From Paenibacillus solani (lineage in GTDB: Bacteria > Bacillota > Bacilli > Paenibacillales > Paenibacillaceae): a stretch of 64,000 bases of DNA. Made by a program: the position numbers and the translations under genes. This document shows, piece by piece, positions 17,611 to 27,099 of this stretch (within the stretch, counting starts at the first letter, position 1; the number at the start of each line of letters is the position of its first letter). The DNA is taken from assembly GCF_001277345.1 (NCBI RefSeq), contig NZ_LIUT01000001.1, positions 3,150,430 through 3,214,429 of the forward strand, given 5' to 3'. The notes beneath the pieces were generated by a model that was not told where the DNA came from, ran no database searches, and was given only the letters and a program-made list of their open reading frames with translations.

Positions 17611-19371
17611 TCACTTCATCACCTTCGCAAGCTCCGTGAAAATAACCCCGAGCGCGTGAGCGCCAGCATCCGGGTAACCAATGCTGCGTTCGCCCACCGT
17701 ACCTGCTCTGCCCATTCGGGCAACAATGTCGGCAGTCTTCTGGGCGCCAACCACCGCCGCTTCCGCTGCTTTGGTTGCTGCCTGCTTCAATTCTTCGCCT
17801 TGCTCCGCACTCTGCGACCAGGCATCTGCGAAAGGTACGAGAGCATCAATCAATGTCTTGTCGCCAACGACAGCTCCTCTTCCGAACGATCTCTCACCCG
17901 TATCCTGGATTCCTTTAACGACGGCCTGCATCATATCAGCGACCTCTTGAACAGACAATTCCTGCTTCTGACCGGCAGATTTACTCGCCGCTCGGAATGC
18001 GGACCCCCAGATCGGTCCGGAAGCCCCGCCGCAATGCTCCATGATGATCATCGAGCAGGCATCGAGGAAATCACCGATATCACTGAGGTGTTGGTTTAGA
18101 ATATCGTCCCATTCTTCCTTTAGCTGTTTGAAGCCCTTGGCCACACTCATGCCAAAGTCACCATCTCCCGCATGGGCGTCGAGCTCGCAGAAAGGAACTT
18201 CGTTCTCGATAATGACCTCGCTCATTTGATCAACCAGAAATACAATATTTTGCAAGGATAGCTGATTGTTCTTAATCTCTGCTGCGGCAGCTTCCGTGTT
18301 ATTTGTATACGAAACCTTGCCCTCCGGCTTCTCTTCCTGGATTACCTCTACATAATTCACAGGCTCAAATGGACCTTTGATCGACAGTGCTGGCGCATCA
18401 CATGGCGCAGACAGCCACTTCTTAAGCGTCTCATCCAGCTTCATAATCGTAACCGACGCGCCAGCCATATCGATGCTGGTCATATAATTGCCGACAAAAG
18501 CTTTGAATACCCGCTTGTTACGGGCTGTCAATTCTCGTATCACGGAATTGTTCAATAAGTACAGCTCCTGCAAGGGAGTGCCGCCAAATCCATTGATCAA
18601 TACAGTAACCTCTTGTTCCACTGAGTCATTCATTTGCAAGTTGTCCAGCAAAGACGTGACCATCCGTTGGGCCAGCTCATCCGCAGGTACCGCTGTTTCT
18701 CTGCGAATGCCCGGTTCACCGTGAATGCCTACGCCATATTCCATCTCGTGATCTTCGATATGGAATGTCGGGGACCCCTTGGCAGGAACCGTACAGGATG
18801 TGAAAGCGAAGCCGATGCTGCGCACATGGTCAATCGCATGCTGTGCCGCTTCCTTCACTTCAGGCAGGGACAGACCCGCTTCGGCCGCCGCTCCGGCTAT
18901 CTTATGAACGAGTACCGTTCCGGCAACTCCGCGTCTCCCTACTGTGTAGAGGCTGTCTTCCACAGCAATATCATCATCAACCTTGACATAATCTACTTGA
19001 AGACCGTCTTCGCTTGCGAGATGAGCGGCATTTTTGAAATTCATGATGTCGCCACTGTAGTTCTTGATGATTAGCAGAGTCCCCTTCTTGCTAGCAGAGT
19101 TCCGAATCGCTTGATATACCTGGATTTGGGAAGGCGAAGCAAACACATCCCCGCACACGGCAGCATCCAGCATACCGCTCCCCACGAATCCGGCATGAGC
19201 CGGTTCGTGTCCGCTTCCGCCGCCGCTGATCAGCGTCACTTTATCTTGATTGATCTCTTTTTTGGAAATCACTTTGAATTTGGAGTTGAAATCCAGCTCA
19301 GGATGCGCCAGCACTAGCCCATTGCACATTTCCCGAACCAGCGTTTCCGGCTCGTTCATCAATTTTTTCAT
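17611..19371 (-). CDS. ATP-dependent dihydroxyacetone kinase, fused DhaK-DhaL
   Basis: 586 residues joining both kinase domains in one chain. The DhaK half binds dihydroxyacetone: SGGGSGHEPAHAGFVG (49-64) and the covalent substrate histidine His217 in GVGIHGEPG. The DhaL half (from about 365) holds the ATP-Mg site DAHAGDGDFG (398-407, Asp398, Asp403, Asp405), GGASGPIWG and the phosphate-binding GERSFGRGAVVGDKT region. The fused form uses ATP, unlike the split PTS-dependent enzyme, and makes DHAP. It starts 2 nt after the glycerol dehydrogenase stop; its ribosome binding site AAGGAGGT lies inside that gene's last codons, so the two are coupled. Together they give the oxidative glycerol route. 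Confidence 0.95.
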   Translation of the reverse strand: MKKLMNEPETLVREMCNGLVLAHPELDFNSKFKVISKKEINQDKVTLISGGGSGHEPAHAGFVGSGMLDAAVCGDVFASPSQIQVYQAIRNSASKKGTLLIIKNYSGDIMNFKNAAHLASEDGLQVDYVKVDDDIAVEDSLYTVGRRGVAGTVLVHKIAGAAAEAGLSLPEVKEAAQHAIDHVRSIGFAFTSCTVPAKGSPTFHIEDHEMEYGVGIHGEPGIRRETAVPADELAQRMVTSLLDNLQMNDSVEQEVTVLINGFGGTPLQELYLLNNSVIRELTARNKRVFKAFVGNYMTSIDMAGASVTIMKLDETLKKWLSAPCDAPALSIKGPFEPVNYVEVIQEEKPEGKVSYTNNTEAAAAEIKNNQLSLQNIVFLVDQMSEVIIENEVPFCELDAHAGDGDFGMSVAKGFKQLKEEWDDILNQHLSDIGDFLDACSMIIMEHCGGASGPIWGSAFRAASKSAGQKQELSVQEVADMMQAVVKGIQDTGERSFGRGAVVGDKTLIDALVPFADAWSQSAEQGEELKQAATKAAEAAVVGAQKTADIVARMGRAGTVGERSIGYPDAGAHALGVIFTELAKVMK

Positions 19372-19372
19372 G

Positions 19373-20509
19373 TTATACCTCCTTATTCACTTTATATTGG
19401 CGTCCCAGCTGGTCAGCAGCCATAATGGCCGACGCTACTGCTTCTTCCGTAATCGGGAATGGCATCGAATGAATGGATTCCTCTGCGATGCATGCCTTCT
19501 TGGCAACCTCAAGCAGTTCCTCGTAGGTCACATGCTCAACTCCGATATCCGCCAGGCATACAGGAAGACCGATCGACAGACAGAAGTCCAGCACTTCCTT
19601 CATTTCTTCACGGTCCGCATTCTCAACCATTAATTGAGCAATCGTACTGAAGGCTACTTTCTCGCCATGATAATAATGATGTGTTCCTTCCAACGCAGTC
19701 AAGCCGTTGTGAATAGCGTGAATCGCCGCCAAACCGCCGCTCTCGAAGCCTAGTCCGGATAATAGAATATTCGTCTCAATGATATCCTCCAACGCAGGGG
19801 TCACGATATTTTGATCGCAGGCCAGCTTCGCTTTATATCCATTCTTAAGCAGTGTTTCATAGCACAGTTTGGCAATTCCGAGGGCTGTGACGGTCCCTTT
19901 TGCCTCGCCGCACACCCCTTCGCGAACACCACATGGCAGACCAGCATTGACATTCGAATACGAATTGGCGGTTGCTCTTGCTTCAAAGTAGGTAGAGAGC
20001 GCATCCCCCATTCCAGCTACGAGAAAACGAGTCGGCGCTTTAGCAATCACCGTCGTGTCAATCATGACTACGCTCGGACTTTGCTTAAAATACGCATAAT
20101 CATCGAATTCCCCTTCCGGAGTATAAAGTACTGCCGAGTGGCTAGTCGGTGCATCGGTTGCCGCAATCGTCGGTACGATGATCAGCGCCTCACCTTCAGC
20201 GACGCATTTTGCCGTATCAATTGCTTTGCCCCCACCGAGACCAATCGTGCAGGCACATTGATGCTCTTTGGCCAAGGCTTGTAATCTGGCAACTTCCTGA
20301 CGAGAGCATTCACCATGGAAGCCGCTTTCTACAAGCGTTATATTAAACTTCTGTTTCGTTGACTCCAGCTTGTCTTTCACCCGGGCTACATCATCGGGAT
20401 GAGCAATCAGCAGGGCGGAATCACCAAATGTTTTAACAAAATAGCCTAAATTATATAATTCATTTTCACCTTGCACGTATTTCGTCGGGCTAATAAACGC
20501 TCTTCTCAT
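19373..20509 (-). CDS. gldA: Glycerol dehydrogenase (iron-containing alcohol dehydrogenase family)
   Basis: 378 residues of the GldA family, oxidising glycerol to dihydroxyacetone with NAD. The NAD motif GLGGGKAIDTAK (about 92-103) and the metal-binding residues in GMGDALSTYFEARA, ESGGLAAIHAIHNG and HHYYHGEKVAF are present (Asp plus two His bind Zn). The ATG at 20507-20509 has AGGAGG at 7 nt; the ATG two codons earlier would be too close to it. First gene of the dha operon, divergent from the PocR-type regulator, with a cre-like site at 20590 in the shared promoter region. Confidence 0.94.
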   Translation of the reverse strand: MRRAFISPTKYVQGENELYNLGYFVKTFGDSALLIAHPDDVARVKDKLESTKQKFNITLVESGFHGECSRQEVARLQALAKEHQCACTIGLGGGKAIDTAKCVAEGEALIIVPTIAATDAPTSHSAVLYTPEGEFDDYAYFKQSPSVVMIDTTVIAKAPTRFLVAGMGDALSTYFEARATANSYSNVNAGLPCGVREGVCGEAKGTVTALGIAKLCYETLLKNGYKAKLACDQNIVTPALEDIIETNILLSGLGFESGGLAAIHAIHNGLTALEGTHHYYHGEKVAFSTIAQLMVENADREEMKEVLDFCLSIGLPVCLADIGVEHVTYEELLEVAKKACIAEESIHSMPFPITEEAVASAIMAADQLGRQYKVNKEV

Positions 20510-20589
20510 GTTCATTCCTCCTGGGCTTCATATTATATCTATCATTATAGGTTACAAATATGCGGGAAGCATGAAACAATAAGGTTAGA

Positions 20590-20603
20590 TTAAAGCGTTT
20601 TCT
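20590..20603. promoter_or_regulatory. Possible catabolite-responsive element (cre) in the gldA/pocR-like intergenic region
   Basis: TTAAAGCGTTTTCT resembles the CcpA consensus TGNAANCGNTNNCA with a mismatch at the second base and at the last base. It lies 81 bp before the gldA start, a reasonable position for glucose repression of glycerol use. Motif match only. Confidence 0.35.
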
Positions 20604-20715
20604 TATCGTATTTTTTTGTTATCCTCATAAAAAATTGTATTATCTTGTCCTATAATAGAATCATTCGATATAATATTCAGTAGAACGACTATAACTTTCT
20701 TAGGAGAACATCGTC

Positions 20716-21765
20716 ATGTCCAAATCCCGGTTCGATTTAGAAGAAATCATTGATTTGGAGAAATGGGAGAAGCTGCAGGATTCCTTATCGCTCGTTACCA
20801 AAATGGCGATTCTTACGATTGATTACAAAGGTGTACCCGTAACCAAACACAGCTATTGTCAGCCCTTCTGTCATGGTGTGCGCCAAGATGCCCATCTCTC
20901 GCAATATTGTCAAAAATGTGATGCCCGTGCCGGCATTGAAGCCGTTCGGCAGAACAAGCCCTATATCTATTTATGCCACTTCAATATTATCGATATTGCC
21001 ATCCCCATCATTATAGATAACCAGTATTTAGGTGCAATCATGGCCGGACAGCTCAAGCTTCGTGAACCCGACGCCCCGATGCTGGAACAGATTGTATCAC
21101 GGCCGCCTAACGTGGAATCGAATCGAAAATTCAAGGAACTCGAGGAGCACTATGATGCACTGCCCGTCTTATCCTACGATGAAGTTACAAAGTGCGTGGA
21201 TCTGCTGCTGCAATTAAGCACCTATATTGTGGAAGAAGCCATTCACAAGCATACCACGATCGATTTATACAAAAAGGTGCTTACTTCCGGCACGGATGTG
21301 CCAGCTTCCATGGAAACCTTTCATCATGAGTCGAATCGTGCGGTCCGCAACATCCAATCCATTCAGCAGGAGCTGTCAGGGGCGCTGATCGATACCAAAT
21401 TGAAGAATGGCGCTCAAGGGTTCGTCTCTTCGAACTCCGTGCTGCAACCCGCGTTTGACTACATCTTTGCCCACAAACATGAAAGTTTCAGCCTGAAAGA
21501 GATGGCTAAACTATGCCATATAAGTCCAAGCTACTTCAGCCGCATCTTTACAAAAGAAACAGGAGAGAATTTCTCTGTCTTCATCGCCCGGCTCAAGATT
21601 GAATGGGCCAAGCAGCTGCTAGAGACCACCGATTCGCCCATCCATCAAGTGAGCGATGATTTGGGCTTCTGCGATACGGGCTATTTCATTAAAACCTTTA
21701 AAAAGTTCGAAAACCTCACTCCGGCCGTGTACCGGAACATGTATGCAGAGAGCTCGGCTAAGTAA
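20716..21765 (+). CDS. AraC-family regulator with PocR ligand-binding domain
   Basis: 349 residues. The N-terminal 170 form a PocR-type sensory domain, recognisable from YCQPFCHGVRQ, YCQKCDARAGIEAVRQNKPY and YLCHFNIIDIAIPI, with conserved cysteines that may bind a metal. The C-terminal 100 hold two AraC helix-turn-helix motifs (FSLKEMAKLCHISPSYFSRIF and SDDLGFCDTGYFIKTFKKFE). PocR domains are known to respond to small diols and glycerol-related compounds. Its position divergent to gldA and the DHA kinase makes it the probable activator of that operon. TTAGGAGA precedes the ATG. The effector is inferred. Confidence 0.9.
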   Translation: MSKSRFDLEEIIDLEKWEKLQDSLSLVTKMAILTIDYKGVPVTKHSYCQPFCHGVRQDAHLSQYCQKCDARAGIEAVRQNKPYIYLCHFNIIDIAIPIIIDNQYLGAIMAGQLKLREPDAPMLEQIVSRPPNVESNRKFKELEEHYDALPVLSYDEVTKCVDLLLQLSTYIVEEAIHKHTTIDLYKKVLTSGTDVPASMETFHHESNRAVRNIQSIQQELSGALIDTKLKNGAQGFVSSNSVLQPAFDYIFAHKHESFSLKEMAKLCHISPSYFSRIFTKETGENFSVFIARLKIEWAKQLLETTDSPIHQVSDDLGFCDTGYFIKTFKKFENLTPAVYRNMYAESSAK

Positions 21766-21790
21766 TCTGTTCATCTTAACGACCATAAAG

Positions 21791-21818
21791 AACCCCTTCG
21801 TCCTTAAACGAAGGGGTT
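21791..21818. terminator. Bidirectional terminator between the regulator and the ABC efflux operon
   Basis: AACCCCTTCGT and ACGAAGGGGTT form a perfect 11-bp stem with a 6-nt loop CCTTAA; it separates two convergent genes and has a short T run on the plus side. Confidence 0.85.
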
Positions 21819-21837
21819 TACACATTTATTTAAATTA

Positions 21838-22596
21838 TCATATTCCGATTTCCAGCATTTTCGCCGTTACGCTCTCTACCCTGCGATCCATATCCGTTCC
21901 GTCAAACTTGGGAAGCTGAAGTTCACTGACAATGTTTCCGTCGCTCATAAACATAATCCGCTCCGTCCGCGCAGCCACATTGGCATCATGCGTTACAAGC
22001 ATGATCGCAGTACCTTCCTCGTTGATTTCAGAAAAAATGTCCATGATTTCCTGCGCGGATTTGGAATTGAGCGCACCCGTAGGCTCGTCTCCAAAAATGA
22101 TTCTTGGGCTGTTCATCAACGCCCGGCAGATTCCCGCCCGCTGAAGCTGTCCTCCCGAAACCTGGGTAATATCGCGCTTTTCGAGCTCCGCAATCCCCAC
22201 TCTTTTCATAAGTGCCCTTGCTTTTATCGTTAAGGATGCAGCATTTCTTCGATGATCCCGCATCGACGGAAGAATGATGTTATCGAGGATATTGAGATTC
22301 TTAAGCATCGTTGGCTGCTGGAACACAAACCCCATGCTGGTTCTGCGTATATCGGAGAGCTCATTCTCCGAGGCAGCCGATAAATCCTGATTGTCAAAGA
22401 CGACCGTCCCGCCATTCACGTCATCTGTCCCGCTCAATGCAAACATTAACGTTGATTTTCCAGAGCCTGAAGGTCCCATAACTGCAACAAACTCGCCCTC
22501 TTTAATGAAGGCCGATACGCCGTCCAGTACATGTCGCCGTTCATCACCTTCGCCGAAGGATTTTACGATATGATCACCGATAATCAACTTTTTCAT
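21838..22596 (-). CDS. ABC transporter ATP-binding protein (FtsE/LolD/MacB type)
   Basis: 252 residues with Walker A GPSGSGKST (41-49), signature VSGGQLQRAGICRALM, Walker B IIFGDEPTGAL and switch histidine in LVTHDANVAART. The GALNSKSAQE sequence after Walker B is typical of ATPases that energise FtsX/MacB-like permeases. It follows the permease gene (9 bp apart) in the TetR-MFS-FtsX-ATPase operon, so the pair probably exports a drug, peptide or lipid-linked compound. It is the last gene and ends at the terminator at 21791. Confidence 0.93.
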   Translation of the reverse strand: MKKLIIGDHIVKSFGEGDERRHVLDGVSAFIKEGEFVAVMGPSGSGKSTLMFALSGTDDVNGGTVVFDNQDLSAASENELSDIRRTSMGFVFQQPTMLKNLNILDNIILPSMRDHRRNAASLTIKARALMKRVGIAELEKRDITQVSGGQLQRAGICRALMNSPRIIFGDEPTGALNSKSAQEIMDIFSEINEEGTAIMLVTHDANVAARTERIMFMSDGNIVSELQLPKFDGTDMDRRVESVTAKMLEIGI

Positions 22597-22605
22597 AGGT
22601 TAAGG

Positions 22606-24921
22606 TTACTCCTTCATATTCTCGGATATTTTAATCTGTCCAACGCCGGAAACACCAATCACGGTTGCAATAAGTACCGAGCCGATCATCATCATTGGAC
22701 TGTACAGATATGCCGATAGCGGATCAATCTCAAAACGAAACATCGACGCTCCGAACGAGGAGATCGCCGCACCTGCAAGCATCTCTCCGGCCGTGTTGGC
22801 GAGGAGGGTTCCGGCTATGATTCCGACAATCAGAACAATGACTGAACGCGAGATATACTGTATCTTCATATCCGAGTTTGTAAAACCGAACGCTTTCATA
22901 ACTGCGATAGCATGTCTGTCTTTGGCAACAAGCATTTTCATAAACAGTAAGGTAACCAGAACCATTATGATCAGCGCGACGATAATTGCGGCTTTGGCAG
23001 CTTTTTTAACGGAGCTTATGGTCGAACCGAACGTTTGCGAAACAAACTCATCAATGTCTGAAATCTTTGCATAATCAAACCTTTCCGCATAAGCGGAAAC
23101 CTTCTCATGGACCAGAGCTTTATCTGAAAGCTCGGCACTGACAATACTCCACATCATGTCCGCCGTATCGTCGGTGAAAACAGCCTTTGCGGTTTTGCCG
23201 CCGTTGGTAATGTCGGAGTAGATTCCGCTTACCGTGAGAGCTTTCTCATCCCCATTGATCACCACCGTGATGGCATCGCCAACCTGTTTACCCATCTCAT
23301 CGGCGTTCATAGCCGAAAGTGCAATTTCGTCCTCCGCTGGTGCTTTGCCCTTGGCATATGCTATAGGGAATATCGAATGGTCGCCGAGCTCGATCTTGAT
23401 GTTTTCCTCTGACCCATCTTCTGTTTTGACCTTGAAGGTTTTGGTTGTAAGGACAGCTGCCTTGGTAATGGCAGGGTCGCTATTCATCGTATGGAGTATC
23501 TCAGCTGTTTTTTCCGAAATATGGTCGGTTTGTTGAATATCAACACGCATATCGTAGCTTCCGATCCCCATATATTGAATGAAACTCTTGGAGGAGATCG
23601 TATTGTGCAGGTTCTGGGGCACCAGGATGATAAATGCGGAAATCACCAGCACGATCAGGCTTGTAACGTATAACCTTTTTCTTGAGAGAACATCTTGGAT
23701 ACCGAGAAAAACATTCGTGCTGAACAGCCTGTTTCCACTCAAGTTAAACCGATTGGTACCTGTGTTTTTTTCCTGTGCAGTGCCGTAACGTATAGCTTCC
23801 GCAGCGGATATGGTCCGAAAGCGTTTCAGAACTCTGTTTGCATAAGCGATAATAGCCAGAAATACAAACAGTATGCCAATGATTCCAAACAGCGAGGCAT
23901 AGGAGGAATTGTGGCTTTCCCCCATATAAAGCCGTATGTTCTCAAGAAGCATGCCTTTGAAAACAAGCGAAAGTGCAAACCCCAGCATACTCCCTGCTGC
24001 AGCAATCGCTGCGTATTTTGCAAGATAGAACTTTTTGATGTCGGATACACGCAGCCCTATGGCCTTCATGACGCCAATCTCGCGGTAGTCGTCTTCGATT
24101 TTGGCAAGGAGGGTAAAGCGTATGCACATCAACGAAATTACAACGATAAGAACGCTAACCAGAAGGATGATCCCAATCATCATTCCGTCAGAAAGGGCGT
24201 TCATCATTTTGAAAAGTGTATATGTAACCGTTGGTCCGTTCGCTTCAAGCCCTGCGGCAGCATAGGCCGCTTCAAATGCGCGGAGCTCCGACATATCCTT
24301 CAATCTGAACTCAATCAGATATTCCATACTGCCCAGGTTTTTGATTTCTGCGTAGTCTTGTTCACTGACCAGAAATCTCTTCGATGCGGAAAGGCTGGAA
24401 TTCATTTGCGAATCGCGAAGGAAGCCAGCAATGGTAAATTCCTTCCCGCCAATCATCGCAATGTCGCCAACCTTTGCCGTATTGTCTCTCATATAGCTGA
24501 TGGGAACATATAGCTCACCGTCGTTAACGTGAATGATGTTCCCGTCCAAATCAAGCAGATAATCGAATTTCTTGCTCTGTGTACTAAATCCATTATCCTG
24601 GACGCTATTCACAAGCGAATGCTCTCCTAATATGATCTGTGCGCCGTCCATGTTGAGAAATTCAGCCACCTGAAAATCTTCGACATTGCCTTGCTGCTTC
24701 GCAAAGGCTGTCAGTCGCGCACTATCGATGTCACCCGAATGCATCTGCATAAAATGTGGAGTCTTTGCCTGTGTCATCAATGTATGTATTGAACCGGATA
24801 AATTAACGATAAGCACGGCCGCAAGTGAAACCAGCATCGCCGCTGCTGCAACGAATATCATGGTCGTGAGCGTGATCAGCTTGCTATTTGATATGTCATT
24901 GCGAATTATTCTGAAATACAT
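22606..24921 (-). CDS. ABC transporter permease, FtsX/MacB-like with two permease cores
   Basis: 771 residues. An N-terminal membrane helix (about 15-40), a large extracytoplasmic region, then a three-helix FtsX core (about 245-375) with GVMKAIGLRVSDIKKFYL, a second helix plus extracytoplasmic segment (about 415-640), and a last three-helix core with AVMKAFGFTNSDMKIQYIS. This doubled layout is usual for MacB-like/BceB-like Firmicute permeases. Its start codon overlaps the stop of the MFS gene by one base (TAATG), so it is translationally coupled. It works with the ATPase encoded next. The cargo is unknown; the TetR regulator suggests toxic-compound efflux. Confidence 0.9.
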   Translation of the reverse strand: MYFRIIRNDISNSKLITLTTMIFVAAAAMLVSLAAVLIVNLSGSIHTLMTQAKTPHFMQMHSGDIDSARLTAFAKQQGNVEDFQVAEFLNMDGAQIILGEHSLVNSVQDNGFSTQSKKFDYLLDLDGNIIHVNDGELYVPISYMRDNTAKVGDIAMIGGKEFTIAGFLRDSQMNSSLSASKRFLVSEQDYAEIKNLGSMEYLIEFRLKDMSELRAFEAAYAAAGLEANGPTVTYTLFKMMNALSDGMMIGIILLVSVLIVVISLMCIRFTLLAKIEDDYREIGVMKAIGLRVSDIKKFYLAKYAAIAAAGSMLGFALSLVFKGMLLENIRLYMGESHNSSYASLFGIIGILFVFLAIIAYANRVLKRFRTISAAEAIRYGTAQEKNTGTNRFNLSGNRLFSTNVFLGIQDVLSRKRLYVTSLIVLVISAFIILVPQNLHNTISSKSFIQYMGIGSYDMRVDIQQTDHISEKTAEILHTMNSDPAITKAAVLTTKTFKVKTEDGSEENIKIELGDHSIFPIAYAKGKAPAEDEIALSAMNADEMGKQVGDAITVVINGDEKALTVSGIYSDITNGGKTAKAVFTDDTADMMWSIVSAELSDKALVHEKVSAYAERFDYAKISDIDEFVSQTFGSTISSVKKAAKAAIIVALIIMVLVTLLFMKMLVAKDRHAIAVMKAFGFTNSDMKIQYISRSVIVLIVGIIAGTLLANTAGEMLAGAAISSFGASMFRFEIDPLSAYLYSPMMMIGSVLIATVIGVSGVGQIKISENMKE

Positions 24922-26204
24922 TAGGCACCCCTGTTTTCAAGCATTTTAACCGATCTCAATTGATACAAAATGATCGAAGTCACGCATAACAGCATGCCTG
25001 CGATGATAATGAGAAATCCCGATCCTCTGCCGTCGCCCGTGCCGATGATCTGTCCCACGCTGTCAGCAAGCGCTCCCCCGTCAACTAATAAAGGAGTGAA
25101 CACATAATCCGCCATCACGCCCGAAAGCGCATAAGCGGCAACAAATCCAAGCTGGGAGAGGATTCCGATAAGTGCCCACGCTCTGCCCTGAACCGCATTG
25201 TCGATGTTGGTGCGAACCAGAACATCCAGGCTCGTGTTGGCAAACGGAAGCATCGCAAAGAACAGAAAACCGGATATGCAGATGAATACAATATTTTCAC
25301 GAAATCCGAATCCAGCCATAAACAATCCTACAAAGAACAGAGAAACCGATAGAATTTTCACATAACCTTTTTTTATAGGAAGAAATCCTATCATCACACT
25401 GGATACAAGCATTCCTGAAGCGACAATAGTTTCAACCGTTCCTACGACGGAGCTATTTGTAAAAGTAAGCAGCATCGGTATGGAGAGCGTTTCGATAACT
25501 CCAAGGTAAAAGGTCAGAACCGATGTCATAATCACGAGAACCAGTACACCTCTGTTTTTCGAAACAGCATTCCAACCGTCTTTGAATTCGTGGATAAACG
25601 ATTGGGTCTGTTCGTATGTCTTTGAGGCTAGACCGCTGCGTACAGCTAAAGTAGTAGCCACGGTGACAAAAAAGGTGCAGATATCGATGACAAGCAGCAG
25701 CTTGATATCCGAAACGGTGAGCAAAAACCCGGCAAGTATAGGAGATATCAGAAATTTGGCCGAACCCGCTATCTGGACAAGACCGCTTGCCTTCGTGTAC
25801 TGCTCCTCTGTAAGCAAATCCGTAACCGTCGCTTTATAGGCTGGGTCGAGCAGCGATGAAAATATAGAACTGATGGTAACGCCCACGCATATCTGCCACA
25901 GCTGTGCTTCTCCGCCAAGCATACAGATGAGGATGAATACAAGCCCTATCGCGGAGAGGCTATCGCCTAAAATCATTAAGAGTCTGCGATCATAGCGATC
26001 CGCCAGCACTCCGGCAAACGCGCTAAGAAGAAGCGAAGGCATAAATGCAAGCAAGGTTACAAGCGCCATGGCTGAAGCCTTACCCGTCTGCTGAAACACA
26101 TAGATCCCCAGACCGAAGGCGGTAAGCCCGTTTCCTATTGTTGAAATCAACTGTCCTGACCACAAGAGAAGAAATTTTCTAAAAGACTTCCCTGATTTAT
26201 TCAT
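24921..26204 (-). CDS. Major facilitator superfamily transporter (drug-efflux type)
   Basis: About 427 residues with 12 membrane helices and the MFS loop motif GVLADRYDRRLLMILGDS between helices 2 and 3. The start MNKSGKSFRKFLLLWSGQ is typical of Firmicute macrolide/multidrug exporters of the MefA-like group. Three in-frame starts (TTG 26228, ATG 26216, ATG 26204) are possible; I chose the ATG at 26202-26204, which has AAGGTGG just upstream and overlaps the TetR stop by 8 bp. Second gene of the TetR-controlled operon. Confidence 0.88.
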   Translation of the reverse strand: MNKSGKSFRKFLLLWSGQLISTIGNGLTAFGLGIYVFQQTGKASAMALVTLLAFMPSLLLSAFAGVLADRYDRRLLMILGDSLSAIGLVFILICMLGGEAQLWQICVGVTISSIFSSLLDPAYKATVTDLLTEEQYTKASGLVQIAGSAKFLISPILAGFLLTVSDIKLLLVIDICTFFVTVATTLAVRSGLASKTYEQTQSFIHEFKDGWNAVSKNRGVLVLVIMTSVLTFYLGVIETLSIPMLLTFTNSSVVGTVETIVASGMLVSSVMIGFLPIKKGYVKILSVSLFFVGLFMAGFGFRENIVFICISGFLFFAMLPFANTSLDVLVRTNIDNAVQGRAWALIGILSQLGFVAAYALSGVMADYVFTPLLVDGGALADSVGQIIGTGDGRGSGFLIIIAGMLLCVTSIILYQLRSVKMLENRGA

Positions 26205-26853
26205 CGCCACCTTCATTCCCTCCACCAAACATTGCCATCACGGCCATCAGGCTTCCACTTTCTGCGCCGAGCAGCCTCTCTACGTTACAAACAAAGGCCA
26301 GCATTCGCGATCCGCGTTCCTCGTCCGTCATCGTAACCATATCACCATCAAACACAGCATTCGCATAGATCACCACCATTTCCATGCATTCATATGGGAA
26401 CGGTGTACTGAATAGTCCCTGCTCGATGCCTTCACGGATGATCTCCGTCAGAATCGGGGGAACGCCATTGACAATGACCTTTTGTATTTTCTGATGCATA
26501 AGCGCATTCTGCGGCTTGTGGATATGTTCCATAATTTCCTTGCTGCTACCGCTTTCGACATTGCTTATGTTCAGTGCCATCACAACGCGGACAATGCGTT
26601 CGATTACGGGTATGCTCTTATCTTTAGCGATGTCCTGTGCCCCATCTAATAGAAGGACGTTATACCGATCAATCAGCGCATCCATTATATCCTCCTTCGA
26701 CTTGAAGTGATGATACAAGGTGCCCCGCGCTATTCCAACCTTCTCGAGAATATCGTTTGTGCTTGTGCCGTCAAATCCCTTCTGAGCGAAAAGCTCATCC
26801 GCTGCGTCAAGGATTTCATTCTTACGTTCCTCGGCTTTTTTCACGACTCTCAT
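26197..26853 (-). CDS. TetR-family transcriptional repressor
   Basis: 218 residues. The N-terminal helix-turn-helix is clear (EILDAADELFAQKGFDGTST followed by DILEKVGIARGTLYHHFKSK); the C-terminal ligand domain is divergent as usual. GGAGGTGG precedes the ATG. It heads the operon with the MFS and ABC exporters, and a 17-bp palindrome of TetR-operator form lies 20 bp upstream of its start (26874-26890), so it very likely represses its own operon and is released by a transported compound. Confidence 0.94.
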   Translation of the reverse strand: MRVVKKAEERKNEILDAADELFAQKGFDGTSTNDILEKVGIARGTLYHHFKSKEDIMDALIDRYNVLLLDGAQDIAKDKSIPVIERIVRVVMALNISNVESGSSKEIMEHIHKPQNALMHQKIQKVIVNGVPPILTEIIREGIEQGLFSTPFPYECMEMVVIYANAVFDGDMVTMTDEERGSRMLAFVCNVERLLGAESGSLMAVMAMFGGGNEGGDE

Positions 26854-26873
26854 GGTAAAACCACCTCCAATAG

Positions 26874-26890
26874 ACCGACTGTCTGTCGGT
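26874..26890. promoter_or_regulatory. Probable TetR-family operator
   Basis: ACCGAC-TGTCT-GTCGGT is an inverted repeat with 6-bp arms, of the ACCGACNNNNNGTCGGT form common for TetR regulators. It sits 20 bp before the TetR start, where it would block the operon promoter. Confidence 0.75.
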
Positions 26891-27030
26891 AATAGAATAA
26901 CATGTTTATTTAAGTTGTCAAGATGTTGTTAACGGAATGTTATCGTCATCGATTTAGCTAGTCATCCGCTAATGTGCCATTGATGCTCCTTGATCCCGCA
27001 AATGGGGGCTGATTACTCTTTATGTTATAA

Positions 27031-27069
27031 AAAAAGCAGCCCACCCTCTTGCGAGGAATGGGCTGCTTT
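27031..27069 (-). terminator. Terminator of the crystallin-like gene
   Basis: On the minus strand AAAGCAGCCCA and TGGGCTGCTTT form an 11-bp stem followed by a run of T residues, 31 bp after the stop codon. Confidence 0.88.
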
Positions 27070-27099
27070 AGGTCATTCACAGTTACTGATACTGCAGAA